DNA of 64,000 nucleotides, taken from the NCBI RefSeq assembly GCF_003217255.1, contig NZ_QJTE01000001.1, positions 682,001-746,000 of the forward strand. The letters are read 5' to 3'. Positions 1 to 9,100 of the stretch are shown here, one piece after another (positions within the stretch are counted from its first letter, which is position 1; every line of letters begins with the position of its first letter). The position numbers and the translations under genes were made by a program. Below the pieces are notes generated by a model, which was given only the letters and a program-made list of their open reading frames with translations, made no database searches and had not been told where the DNA came from. Source of the DNA: Pseudoroseicyclus aestuarii (GTDB lineage Bacteria; Pseudomonadota; Alphaproteobacteria; Rhodobacterales; Rhodobacteraceae).

Positions 1-1
1 C

Positions 2-2272
2 GTCTTCGTCGTCGAACACGCGGTGGAGATTCGTCCCGGTATCCGCATCGATCCGCGCGCCGCCGTGGTGGCCGTCGCCACGGCCTTCGGCGGGCCGTTC
101 GCCTCGGTCATGACCGGCACCGCCATCGCCTTCCTGCGCTGGCTGCACGGCGGCAGCGGGGCCTTGCCCGGCGTGGGCTATGTCCTGATCACGACCCTTG
201 TTTCACTGGGCCTCTGGGTCTGGTGGCACCGGGTCAAGCGGCGGGACATCACCCTGACCTATGTCTTTCTCTTCGCGCTGGTCGCCGGGCTGGTGCCGCC
301 GCTGTCGCTTCTGTATCTCTCGAGCGCCCCCTGGTCGATCTATTGGGCGGCGATGGGGCTTGCCGCGCCGACCAATTTCCTCGCGGCGTTGCTGCTGGGA
401 TATGGTCTTCTGCGCGAGCAGGAGCGTGTCGCCGCCATCGAGTTCCGCGAAGAGAAACAGGCGCAGATCAACGGCATCGCCGATCACGCGCCGGTCGTCC
501 TGTTCCAGGTCGTCCGCCGTGGCGGGGAAGAGCCCTTCATCAGCTACATCTCGCGCCGCGCCGAGACGATGTTCGGCATGGACCGGGCCGTCCTAGGGCA
601 GCCCCGGCTGTGCTCCCGGCAGATCCTCGGCGAGGAGGGCGGAGAGCAGTTCTACCAGACCCTGCGCGACTGCCTGCACGAGGGGGACAGCATCACCTTC
701 GAGATAGAGCGTCCGCTGGCCGACGGTACGACGCAGTGGTTGCGCACAGATGCCGGCATGCGGATCGACCGCACCGGTGCCCGTGTCTGGGATGGCATGA
801 TCTTCGACGTGACCGAGCGCCGGCAGATCGAGCAGATGAAGGACAGCTTCATCTCCATCGTCAGCCACGAGCTGCGCACGCCGCTCACCTCGATCCGCGG
901 CTCGCTGGGGCTGGTGGTCGGCATGGGCGAGGATGCGGTTCCGCCGAAGATCGGCAACATGATCCGGATCGCCAATCGCAATGCCGAACGGCTGGTGACG
1001 CTGGTGAACGACCTGCTCGACATGCAGAAGATCCAGGCCGGGCAGATGACCCTCTCGACCGAGGTGCAGCCCGTCGGGCCGATCCTCGACCAGGCGGTCC
1101 TGGCGATCGAGGGCTACGCGCCCGACAAGCTGCTGCGCATCGCGCGCGAGGCCGGGGCGCCCGAGGCGATGATCGACGTCGATGCCGACCGCCTGCACCA
1201 AGTGCTGATGAACCTCCTGTCGAACGCGGCCAAGTTCTCGCCCCAGGGCGGCACCATCCACCTGCGCACGCGGCTCGTCGAGAACCGGCTGCGGATCACC
1301 GTCGCCGACGAGGGGCCGGGCATCCCGCCCGAGTTCCGCGCCCACCTCTTCGACCGCTTCAAGCAGGCCGACACCCGGCGCACGCGCAAGCTCGGCGGCA
1401 CCGGGCTGGGGCTGAACATCTCGCGCGCCATCACCGAGACGCTGCAGGGCCGGGTCTGGTTCGACGAGACGTCCGAGGGCGGCGCCACCTTCCATCTGGA
1501 GCTGCCGCTGGCGGCGCCCCTGCAGGCGCCGGAGCCGGTGCCCGAGATCGCCGCCGCGCGGCTGCTGATCTGCGGCAGCAGCGCCGGGCTGAACGCCCGT
1601 GTGATCGAGATCCTCTCGGTCAACGGCGCCAAGTGCGACCTGTGCCCCGACCTGTCGAAACTGCCCGAGCGCATCGCGGCCCGCACCTACTCCGCCCTCG
1701 TCATCGACCTCTCGCGGATGAGCGATCTGCGCAAGCTTGAGGCGTTGCGGCCGCAGATCGAAGCCTCGGGGCTGCCGCTGGTGCTCGTCGCCGCCGATCC
1801 GCCGCTCGACATGACCGATCTGAGCGACTGGCTGCCCGCGCCGGTCAATGCCGCCGTCCTGCGCGGCGAGATCGACCTCGCGCTGCGGAACCGGCAGCGC
1901 AGCACACCGCGCGTCCTCTATGTCGAGGACGATGCCTCGCTGCACCAGATCATCCGCGAGAACCTCGACGAGCGGGTCGACCTCGTCTCGGCCGCCTCCC
2001 TCTCGGGGGCGCGGCGCGCGCTGGCGCAGAACGGCTTCGACCTCGTGATCCTCGACAAGGTGCTGCCGGACGGGTCCGGCCTCGACCTGCTGGACGAGAT
2101 CGACGAGTCGATCCCCGTGATCGTCTTCTCGGCCTTCGAGGTGGGGGCGGACATTGGGCAGCGCGTCTATGCGGTCATGACCAAATCGCGCGTGCGCGAA
2201 TGCGATGTCGCGCGCGAGGTGACGGCGGCCTTGGCCGCGCGCGGTGCCACCGGCATGTCCTCGGCCGCCTGA
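2..2272 (+). CDS. Hybrid sensor histidine kinase, 5' end outside window
   Basis: Membrane sensor kinase with its own receivers. The frame is open to the left window edge and the first residues (GGPFASVMTGTAIAFLRWL) look like the middle of a 5TM LytS-type receptor domain, so the true start lies upstream; the GTG at 23 is probably internal. Numbering from that GTG: membrane segments to about residue 130, PAS domain about 150-272, HisKA with phospho-acceptor H282 (SHELRTPLTS), HATPase with NLLSNAAKFS, DEGPGIP and GGTGLGL boxes, a degenerate receiver about 520-625 without clear acidic residues, and an intact receiver about 630-740 with VEDD and D678 (ILDKVLPDGSG). The gene is followed 41 bp later by a single-domain response regulator, a likely partner. 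The ligand is unknown. Confidence 0.9.
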   Translation, partial: VFVVEHAVEIRPGIRIDPRAAVVAVATAFGGPFASVMTGTAIAFLRWLHGGSGALPGVGYVLITTLVSLGLWVWWHRVKRRDITLTYVFLFALVAGLVPPLSLLYLSSAPWSIYWAAMGLAAPTNFLAALLLGYGLLREQERVAAIEFREEKQAQINGIADHAPVVLFQVVRRGGEEPFISYISRRAETMFGMDRAVLGQPRLCSRQILGEEGGEQFYQTLRDCLHEGDSITFEIERPLADGTTQWLRTDAGMRIDRTGARVWDGMIFDVTERRQIEQMKDSFISIVSHELRTPLTSIRGSLGLVVGMGEDAVPPKIGNMIRIANRNAERLVTLVNDLLDMQKIQAGQMTLSTEVQPVGPILDQAVLAIEGYAPDKLLRIAREAGAPEAMIDVDADRLHQVLMNLLSNAAKFSPQGGTIHLRTRLVENRLRITVADEGPGIPPEFRAHLFDRFKQADTRRTRKLGGTGLGLNISRAITETLQGRVWFDETSEGGATFHLELPLAAPLQAPEPVPEIAAARLLICGSSAGLNARVIEILSVNGAKCDLCPDLSKLPERIAARTYSALVIDLSRMSDLRKLEALRPQIEASGLPLVLVAADPPLDMTDLSDWLPAPVNAAVLRGEIDLALRNRQRSTPRVLYVEDDASLHQIIRENLDERVDLVSAASLSGARRALAQNGFDLVILDKVLPDGSGLDLLDEIDESIPVIVFSAFEVGADIGQRVYAVMTKSRVRECDVAREVTAALAARGATGMSSAA

Positions 2273-2313
2273 GGCCCATGGGCCGGGCGAACAAGAGAGT
2301 AGGGAGAGACACG

Positions 2314-2682
2314 ATGAAAATCCTGCATGTCGACGACGACGACGATATCCGCGAGATCACCAAGTTCGCACTGGAGATGAACGGCGAGATCGAGGTGGAG
2401 ACCGCCTCAGGCGGCCGCGCTGCGCTGGAGCGCCTGAGCGCCCAGTTACCCGACGTCATCCTGCTGGACGTGATGATGCCCGAGATGTCGGGACCGGAGC
2501 TGAAGACCGTGCTGAACGGGCGGCCCGAGTATTGCGGCGTTCCGGTCATCTTCATGACCGCCGCCGCCCAGCGCAGCACGATCGACGAGCTGATGGGCCT
2601 CGGCGCTGCCGGCGTCATCAGCAAGCCCTACGATCCGATGACGCTTGCCGACGAGGTTGACCGCCTGCTCGGGGCGGCCTGA
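2314..2682 (+). CDS. Single-domain response regulator (CheY-like)
   Basis: Stand-alone receiver of 122 residues with no output domain. It has the acidic cluster DDDDD after MKILHV, phospho-acceptor D52 (ILLDVMMPEMSG), the FMTAAA switch region and the SKPYDP lysine. The ATG at 2314 follows a good AGGGAGA site; an upstream in-frame start at 2200 would run inside the kinase gene. It sits 41 bp after the hybrid kinase and is probably co-transcribed and phosphorylated by it. Such proteins usually work by protein-protein contact or as a phosphorelay shuttle; the target cannot be read here. Confidence 0.92.
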   Translation: MKILHVDDDDDIREITKFALEMNGEIEVETASGGRAALERLSAQLPDVILLDVMMPEMSGPELKTVLNGRPEYCGVPVIFMTAAAQRSTIDELMGLGAAGVISKPYDPMTLADEVDRLLGAA

Positions 2683-2754
2683 GGGGCTGCAAAGGGGGCT
2701 GGCCTTCGGCCGCCACCCGCGCGATCCTGCCGCGACGCGGGGCAGGAGGGCACG

Positions 2755-4431
2755 ATGCGCAACGGCGGGCAGCTACTGGTCGAAAGCCTGATCGGGCTGG
2801 GGGCGCGCAAGGCCTTCGGCGTGCCGGGCGAAAGCTATCTCGCGGTTCTCGACGCGCTGCACGACACCCGGGGCCAGCTTGACTACGTGCTGTGCCGGCA
2901 CGAGGGCGGCGCCGCCTTCATGGCCGCCGCCTGGGGCAAGCTGACGGGCGAGCCGGGCCTGTGCATGGTCACCCGCGGCCCCGGCGCCACCAATGCCGCC
3001 ATCGGCGTGCATACCGCCATGCAGGACAGCGTGCCGATGATCCTGCTGGTCGGGCAGGTGGCCACCCACATGAAGGGCCGCGAGGCCTTTCAGGAGCTGG
3101 ACTACCGCGCCGTCTTCGGCAGCATGGCCAAGTGGGTGACGGAAATCGACGAGGTGGAGCGCCTGCCGGAGCTGATCTCCCGCGCCTGGACCACTGCCGT
3201 CTCCGGCCGCCCCGGCCCCGTGGTCATCGCCCTGCCGGAGGACATGCTGACGGCGCAAACCGATGCGGCGCCGCTCACCGCGCCGCTGCGCATCGCGGAG
3301 CCTGCGCCCGATGCCGCCGCGCTGGCCGATCTGCACGCCGCGCTCGCCGCCGCGCAGCGCCCGGTGATCCTCTATGGCGGCTGCACCTGGACGCCCGAGG
3401 GTGCGGGCGCGCTTCAGCGCTTTGCCGGAGCCAGCGACATCCCGGTGGTCTCGGTCTTCCGCTACCAGGACCAGGTCGACAATGATGCGCCGGTCTTCTG
3501 CGGCGAGGCGGGCGTCGGGATGGTGCCCTGGGTGCGCCGCCTGCTGGAAGAGGCCGACGTGATCCTCGCCATCAACGCCCGCTTCGGTGAGAATTCCACC
3601 GGCGGCTATACCGTCATGCAGGTGCCAGCGCCGCGGCAGAAGCTGCTGCACGTCCATGCCAGCACCGAGGAGCTGGGCAAGATCTACCGCCCCGCGCTGG
3701 CGCTGCAGGCCGGACCCAATGCCTTCGCCACGGCGCTCGAGGCGCTGGGGCCCGTCTCCGGCCCATGGGGCGGTTGGCGGGCCGAGGGTCGCGCCGCCTA
3801 CGAGGCGGGCTTCGATCTGCCCGACCAGCCGTCCCCCGTGGACATGGGGCGCGTCTGCGCGCTGCTCGAGCGGCGCCTGCCGGAAGACGCCATCGTCACC
3901 AACGGCGCCGGCAATTTCGCCATCTGGCCGAACAAGCAGATGCGCTACGGCCCGAAGGCGCGGCTTCTGGCGCCGCAATCGGGCGCCATGGGCTACGGCA
4001 TCCCGGCCGCCATCGCGGCGAAGGTGGCCCATCCGGAGCGCTGCGTTGTCTGCTTCGCCGGCGACGGCGATTTCCAGATGACGGGGCAGGAGCTTGCCAG
4101 CGCCGCGCAGGCCGGGGCGCAGCCCATCGTGCTGGTGCTGAACAACGGCATCTACGGCACGATCCGCGCGCACCAGGAACGGCACTATCCCGGCCGCGTC
4201 TCGGGGACCGAGATGGTCAGCCCCGACTTCGTCGCCCTCGCCAAGGCCTACGGCTTTCACGCCGAGCGGGTCGAGCGGACGGAGGGCTTCGAGGCCGCAT
4301 TCGAGCGGGCGATGGAGGCGCCGGGCGGCGCGCTGCTGGAACTCGTGGTCTCGGCCGAGGCGCTGACACCGCGGCAAAGCCTGTCGCAGATCCGCGCGCA
4401 GGGCGAGGCGGCCCAGCGCGCACCCGAATAG
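2755..4431 (+). CDS. ThDP-dependent acetolactate synthase-like enzyme
   Basis: A 558-residue thiamine-diphosphate enzyme of the acetolactate synthase / benzoylformate decarboxylase superfamily. The N-terminal domain has the catalytic glutamate E50 (CRHEGGAAFMA) and the RGPGATNA loop. The C-terminal domain carries the ThDP/Mg motif GDGD at about 436-439, ending in the LNNGIYGT asparagines. A GGAGGG site precedes ATG 2755. There is no adjacent ilvH-type small subunit and no other branched-chain gene, so this is probably not the housekeeping IlvB but one of the many paralogues annotated as thiamine pyrophosphate-binding protein. The substrate is unknown. Confidence 0.85.
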   Translation: MRNGGQLLVESLIGLGARKAFGVPGESYLAVLDALHDTRGQLDYVLCRHEGGAAFMAAAWGKLTGEPGLCMVTRGPGATNAAIGVHTAMQDSVPMILLVGQVATHMKGREAFQELDYRAVFGSMAKWVTEIDEVERLPELISRAWTTAVSGRPGPVVIALPEDMLTAQTDAAPLTAPLRIAEPAPDAAALADLHAALAAAQRPVILYGGCTWTPEGAGALQRFAGASDIPVVSVFRYQDQVDNDAPVFCGEAGVGMVPWVRRLLEEADVILAINARFGENSTGGYTVMQVPAPRQKLLHVHASTEELGKIYRPALALQAGPNAFATALEALGPVSGPWGGWRAEGRAAYEAGFDLPDQPSPVDMGRVCALLERRLPEDAIVTNGAGNFAIWPNKQMRYGPKARLLAPQSGAMGYGIPAAIAAKVAHPERCVVCFAGDGDFQMTGQELASAAQAGAQPIVLVLNNGIYGTIRAHQERHYPGRVSGTEMVSPDFVALAKAYGFHAERVERTEGFEAAFERAMEAPGGALLELVVSAEALTPRQSLSQIRAQGEAAQRAPE

Positions 4432-4438
4432 GGGGCGC

Positions 4439-4753
4439 CTAGCCGCCGAAGAAGGCGACGAAATGCGTGCTGGTCCAGACCGTGACCGGATCGGGATGCA
4501 GCAGCAGGGCCAGAGAGCGCTCGGCCAGCGTGCCCTGCGCCAGGTCGTGGATCGCCCGCGCGTAATCGGCGCGCCCCATCCAGGCATGGGCCAGCGCCTT
4601 GAACATCATGAAGGCGGTCAGGATCGTGGCGATGCGCAGCTGCGTGGAGGCCTGCTGTGCCGCCCGCGGGCGCACCGCGGCAAGCCTGTTGACGCGTCGT
4701 CGCGGCAGCACGCCGCGCGCGCGCCCGAGAGTGGACGCGGAGGAATGGGGCAT
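4439..4753 (-). CDS. Small hypothetical protein with one membrane segment
   Basis: 104 residues, not recognised. The N-terminus is basic (several Arg in the first 30 residues). A hydrophobic stretch (IATILTAFMMFKALAHAW) could be one membrane helix, followed by an amphipathic tail ending in VAFFGG. A clear GGAGG site 7 bases before the ATG at 4753 supports translation. It converges with the ThDP enzyme gene, 7 bp between stops. No function is proposed. Confidence 0.55.
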   Translation of the reverse strand: MPHSSASTLGRARGVLPRRRVNRLAAVRPRAAQQASTQLRIATILTAFMMFKALAHAWMGRADYARAIHDLAQGTLAERSLALLLHPDPVTVWTSTHFVAFFGG

Positions 4754-4878
4754 AACGGGCCTCCTTCGATCGTAAACCTACAACGTCCGGAGAGCATGCC
4801 GCGGGGCTATGGCGTCAATATGGCGCAACGGGCCGCCCCGCGGCGGCGGCGGCCCCCGTCGAGGGCCGCCACAGGGTG

Positions 4879-5904
4879 TCAGGCGGTCGCCTTGCGCAGG
4901 GCCGGGGCGACCTCGGTTCCCAGAAGCTCGATCGCCTTCATCATCTTGTCGTGCTCGATCACGCCGATGGCCATCTGGATCAGCACACGCTCGAAGCCCA
5001 TCTTCTCGCGCAGGCCGAGGATCTTGTCGGTGATCTCGGCCGGGCTTCCTACGAAAAGGGCGCCATCCGGCCCGCGCGAGGCATCGTATTGCGACCGGCT
5101 CTGCGGGCCCCAGCCGCGCTCGCGGCCGATCTGGTCCATGACCTGCTTCTGCGGCTCGAAGAAGGTATCGGCGGCCTCCTGCGTCGTCTTGCCGACGAAG
5201 CCGTGCACGTTGATCGAGGTCGGGCCGGGCGTCTGGTTCGACTGCTCCGCCGCGCGGCGATAAAGATCGAAGAGCGGCGCGAAACGCGCCGGCTCTCCGC
5301 CGATGATCGCCAGCGCCATCGGTAGGCCCAGCGCGCCGGCGCGGATCACCGAGTTCGGGGTGCCGCCGACGGCCAGCCAGATCGGCAGGCTGCCGTTCAC
5401 CGGGCGCGGGTAGATGCCGCCATTGGCGGGGCGGGTATGGGCGGTGCCCTTCCAGCGCAGATTCTCGCCCTCGTTGATCCGCAGCAGCATCTGCAGCTTC
5501 TCGTCGAAGAGCGCGTCGTAATCGTTCAGGTCGTAGCCGAAGAGCGGGAAGCTCTCGATGAAGCTGCCGCGCCCGGCCATCAGCTCCGCGCGGCCACCCG
5601 TCAGCGCGTCGAGCGTGGCGTATTGCTGGTAGACCCGGATCGGATCGTCCGAGCTGAGCACGGTGACGGAGCTTGTCAGCTTGATCGATTTCGTCAGTGG
5701 CGCGGCGGCGGCGAGCACGGTGGCGGGGCTGCTGATCGCGTAGTTCGGGCGGTGGTGTTCACCCAAGCCGAAGACATCGAGGCCGACCTCGTCCGCGAGG
5801 CGGATCTCCTCGATCAGCTCGCGCAGGCGCTGGGGCGCATCGACCTTGGCGCCCGTGACCGGATCGGTGCCGATATCGCCAAAGGTATAAAGACCGACTT
5901 CCAT
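4879..5904 (-). CDS. LLM-class flavin-dependent oxidoreductase (luciferase-like)
   Basis: 341 residues, normal length for the bacterial-luciferase-like monooxygenase family, which uses reduced FMN or F420 supplied by a separate reductase. Family features are the N-terminal strand MEVGLYTFGDIG, LADEVGLDVFGLGEHH, SSPATVLAAAAPLT, and GGRAELMAGRGSFIESFPLFGYDL near the flavin site. It starts at ATG 5904 behind AAGGAG. The gene stands alone, so the substrate cannot be inferred. Confidence 0.88.
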   Translation of the reverse strand: MEVGLYTFGDIGTDPVTGAKVDAPQRLRELIEEIRLADEVGLDVFGLGEHHRPNYAISSPATVLAAAAPLTKSIKLTSSVTVLSSDDPIRVYQQYATLDALTGGRAELMAGRGSFIESFPLFGYDLNDYDALFDEKLQMLLRINEGENLRWKGTAHTRPANGGIYPRPVNGSLPIWLAVGGTPNSVIRAGALGLPMALAIIGGEPARFAPLFDLYRRAAEQSNQTPGPTSINVHGFVGKTTQEAADTFFEPQKQVMDQIGRERGWGPQSRSQYDASRGPDGALFVGSPAEITDKILGLREKMGFERVLIQMAIGVIEHDKMMKAIELLGTEVAPALRKATA

Positions 5905-6127
5905 GGCAAATCTCCTTTGCGGCCAGAGATGCCATGGGCGCCCGGCGGGTCAATCTGCACCAGCGCACGGCCCCCGCGCGCGGCGCCGGGACGGGCGCAC
6001 GGGCCTGGAGCTGAGGACATGACGCAACGTCAGTGACAGCTAATCCAGCCAACTGCGGCGTCTTTGTTGCAAAGTTGTGTTGCCCGCCGGGAAGATGGGG
6101 CGGGTAAGACAGGCTTCGGGGGACGTC

Positions 6128-9100
6128 ATGGCATTCAACTTCTTCGCACCGTTTCTGGGATGGGCCCCGGCGGGTCGCAGCATCGCGGGGGGTGCGCGCA
6201 CGGATATCCTCTTCGGCTTCGGCGGGGACGACAGCCTCTACGGCGGTGGCGGCAAGGACCTGCTGTTCGGCGGCGCGGGCAGCGACCTGCTGGACGGCGG
6301 CGCGGGCAATGACGTCATCAGCGGCGGGCGCGGCGACGATACCATCCTTGGCGGGGCCGGGTCGGACGTGATCTCTGGCGGCTCGGGCACGGATACCATC
6401 GTCTACGAAGGCTCGATCCTCGAGTATCAGATCGGCGCCCGCTCCCGGCTGCTGGGCAGCACCGCCGTGACCGATGGGGCGGGCGGGCGCGACATCCTGA
6501 CCTCTGTCGAGCGACTGGTCTTCGACGACTTCGTCCTCCGCCTCGATGGCGGCAACAACGCGGCGCTGGCGCAGGACGACAGGGCCGCCACGGATGAGGA
6601 TGGCGCCCTTGTCATCGATGTCGCCACGCTGCTGGCCAATGACCGCGACTTCGACGGCGATGCCTTGAGCGTCACCGGCGTCTCGGCCACCAGCGCGGGC
6701 GGCGCCAGCGTCAGCCTCGAGGACGGGGTGGTGACCTACGATCCCGCCGGCCTTTTCGACGCGCTGGCCGAGGGCGAGACGGCGACCGACAGCTTTACCT
6801 ATACCGTCAGCGACGGGCGCGGCGGCATCTCCACCGCGCGGGTCGAGGTGACGATCACCGGCACCAACGACGCCCCGGTGCTGACCGGCCCGGCGACCGC
6901 GAGTTTCGAGGAGAACGCCTCCGGCCCCATCGCCAGCTTCGACGCCACCGACGCCGAGGGCGATGCGCTGACCTACAACCTTGCGGGCGCGGATGCCGCG
7001 CTGTTCCAGATCGACGAGAGCGGCGCGCTCTCCTTCATCGCCGCACCCGATTACGAGGCGCCGGCCGATGCGAATGGCGACAATGTCTACGACGTGACGG
7101 TGATCGCGAGCGATGCCAGCGGCGCCACGGACAGCACCGAAATTGGCATCACCGTGACCGACCTGCCCGAGACGCCGATCCTGATCTCGGAATTCCAGCC
7201 CAACCCTTCCGGCTCCGACCCCGCGACGCAGCAGGTGGAGCTGACCGGCACGCCGGGCGCCACCTTCTCCGGCGTCCTCGTCGCGATCGAAGGCGATGCG
7301 GGCGGGGCCAACCCCGGCTCGATCAACGTGATCGAGACGGTGGAGGGCATCTTCGACGCGAATGGCATCCTCACCGTTACCATCGCGGATCTGGAGAACC
7401 CCAGCTTCACGCTGGTCCTTGCCGACAGCTTTGCCGCCGATGCGGGCGTCGACCTCGATGCCGATGATGACGGCGTGCTTGACGATGCCTCCGTCTTCGG
7501 GACGGTCTTCGACGCCATCGGCGTGCCCGATGCGACGGGCGACGAGGTCTATTCCTACGGCGCGCAGCTGGGCGGTACGGATTTCGCCTATACCGGCAGC
7601 GAGCCGGAGCTGATCTTCCGCGACGGCGGCGACGGCACGCTCTGGGCGGTGAACGGCATCGGCGGTGACACGGTGGTCGGCGCCGACGGCACCGAGGTCG
7701 CGGCGGCAGATTTCGACAGCGCGCCCGGCCTGACCTTCGGCGCGGCGAACCCGACCTACCTGGGCGAGGGCAATGGCGGCGGCGGCGAGACGCCGGCAGT
7801 CACCCTCGTCATCAACGAATTCCTTGCCGATCCCGCAAGCGGCCTTGACGGGGATGCCAATGGCGACGGCACCCGCGATGCCACGGATGACGAGTTCGTC
7901 GAGATCGTGAACACCGGGGATACGCCGCTCGACCTGTCCGGCATGACCATCTCGGACGCGGTGCAGGTCCGCCATGTCTTTGCACAAGGCACCACGCTGG
8001 CGGCGGGCGAGGCCATCGTCGTCTTCGGCGGGGGCACGCCCACGGGCAGCTTCGGCGGCGCGCAGGTCGTGACCGCCAGCAGCGGCGCGCTGGGGCTGAA
8101 CAACGGTGGCGATAGCATCACGCTGGCCGGTGCCGACGGCAGCCCCATCGACACGGTCACCTACGGCTCCGAAGGGGGGCGCGACGTCTCGCTGACCCGC
8201 GATCCCGACCTGACGGGCGGCTTCGCCGAGCACGACACCGTGTCGGGAACGGATTACAGCCCCGGCACCGAGGCCGACGGCACGGCCTTTCCCGGCAACA
8301 CGGGCGGCGACACCGACGGGCCGCTCGCGGATATCTTCATCAACGAGCTGCGGCACAGCCAGGGCGGCGGCTTGTCGGACGGCTTCTTCGAGCTTTACAG
8401 CGCCGATGCCTCGGCCTCTCTCGAGGGGCTGACACTGATCTCGATCTCGGGCGAATACGAGCCGGGGACGGTGGACTTCGCCCTCGATCTTTCGGGCGGG
8501 TTCTTCGACGAGAGCGGCATCTTCATGATCGCGCAGGACAGCCTTTCGACCGGCACCTTCGACGCGGGGGATCTGGTGATCCCGGCGGGTACCGACATCT
8601 TCAGCAGCCCCTCGACCTACATGTTGGTCTCGAACTTCACAGCGAGCGCCGGCGACGACCTCGATGCCGACAACGACGGCACCTTCGATGTCGCCGCTTG
8701 GGACGCGGTTCTCGACAGCGTCTCGATGCCCGACGGCGACGGCAATCCGGACGTGAACTACTCGGATGTGGTGACGGGGGCGGACGGGAACTACACCTAC
8801 GGCGGTATCGCTGCCGTTCCCGACGGCTCGGACGCTTACGTCGAGCTGCCCTATGGCTCCACCGCCGGCGACACGCCGGGCGAGCTGAACCAGGACCCCG
8901 GCGACGGCGGCGAGGCCGGCGCGGTGCTGATCAGCGAGGTGCAGGGCATCGGCGGGGACAGCCCGCTGGCGGGGCAGACTGTCAGCGTGACCGCCATCGT
9001 GGTGGGCGATTTCCAGGACGGCGATGCCGACGGGACGCGCAACCTCAACGGCTTCTTCCTGCAGGAGGAAGCCTTCGATCAGGACGGCGATGCCGCCACT

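Noticed and set aside
593-1945. 450-codon open frame antisense to the hybrid kinase
   Set aside because: The sense strand encodes an unmistakable kinase with all motifs; the antisense product is low-complexity.
5759-8356. 865-codon open frame on the minus strand
   Set aside because: It lies antisense to the RTX nuclease and luciferase-like genes, has Arg/Gly/Asp-biased filler composition and no family motif; it is a by-product of GC-rich codon use.
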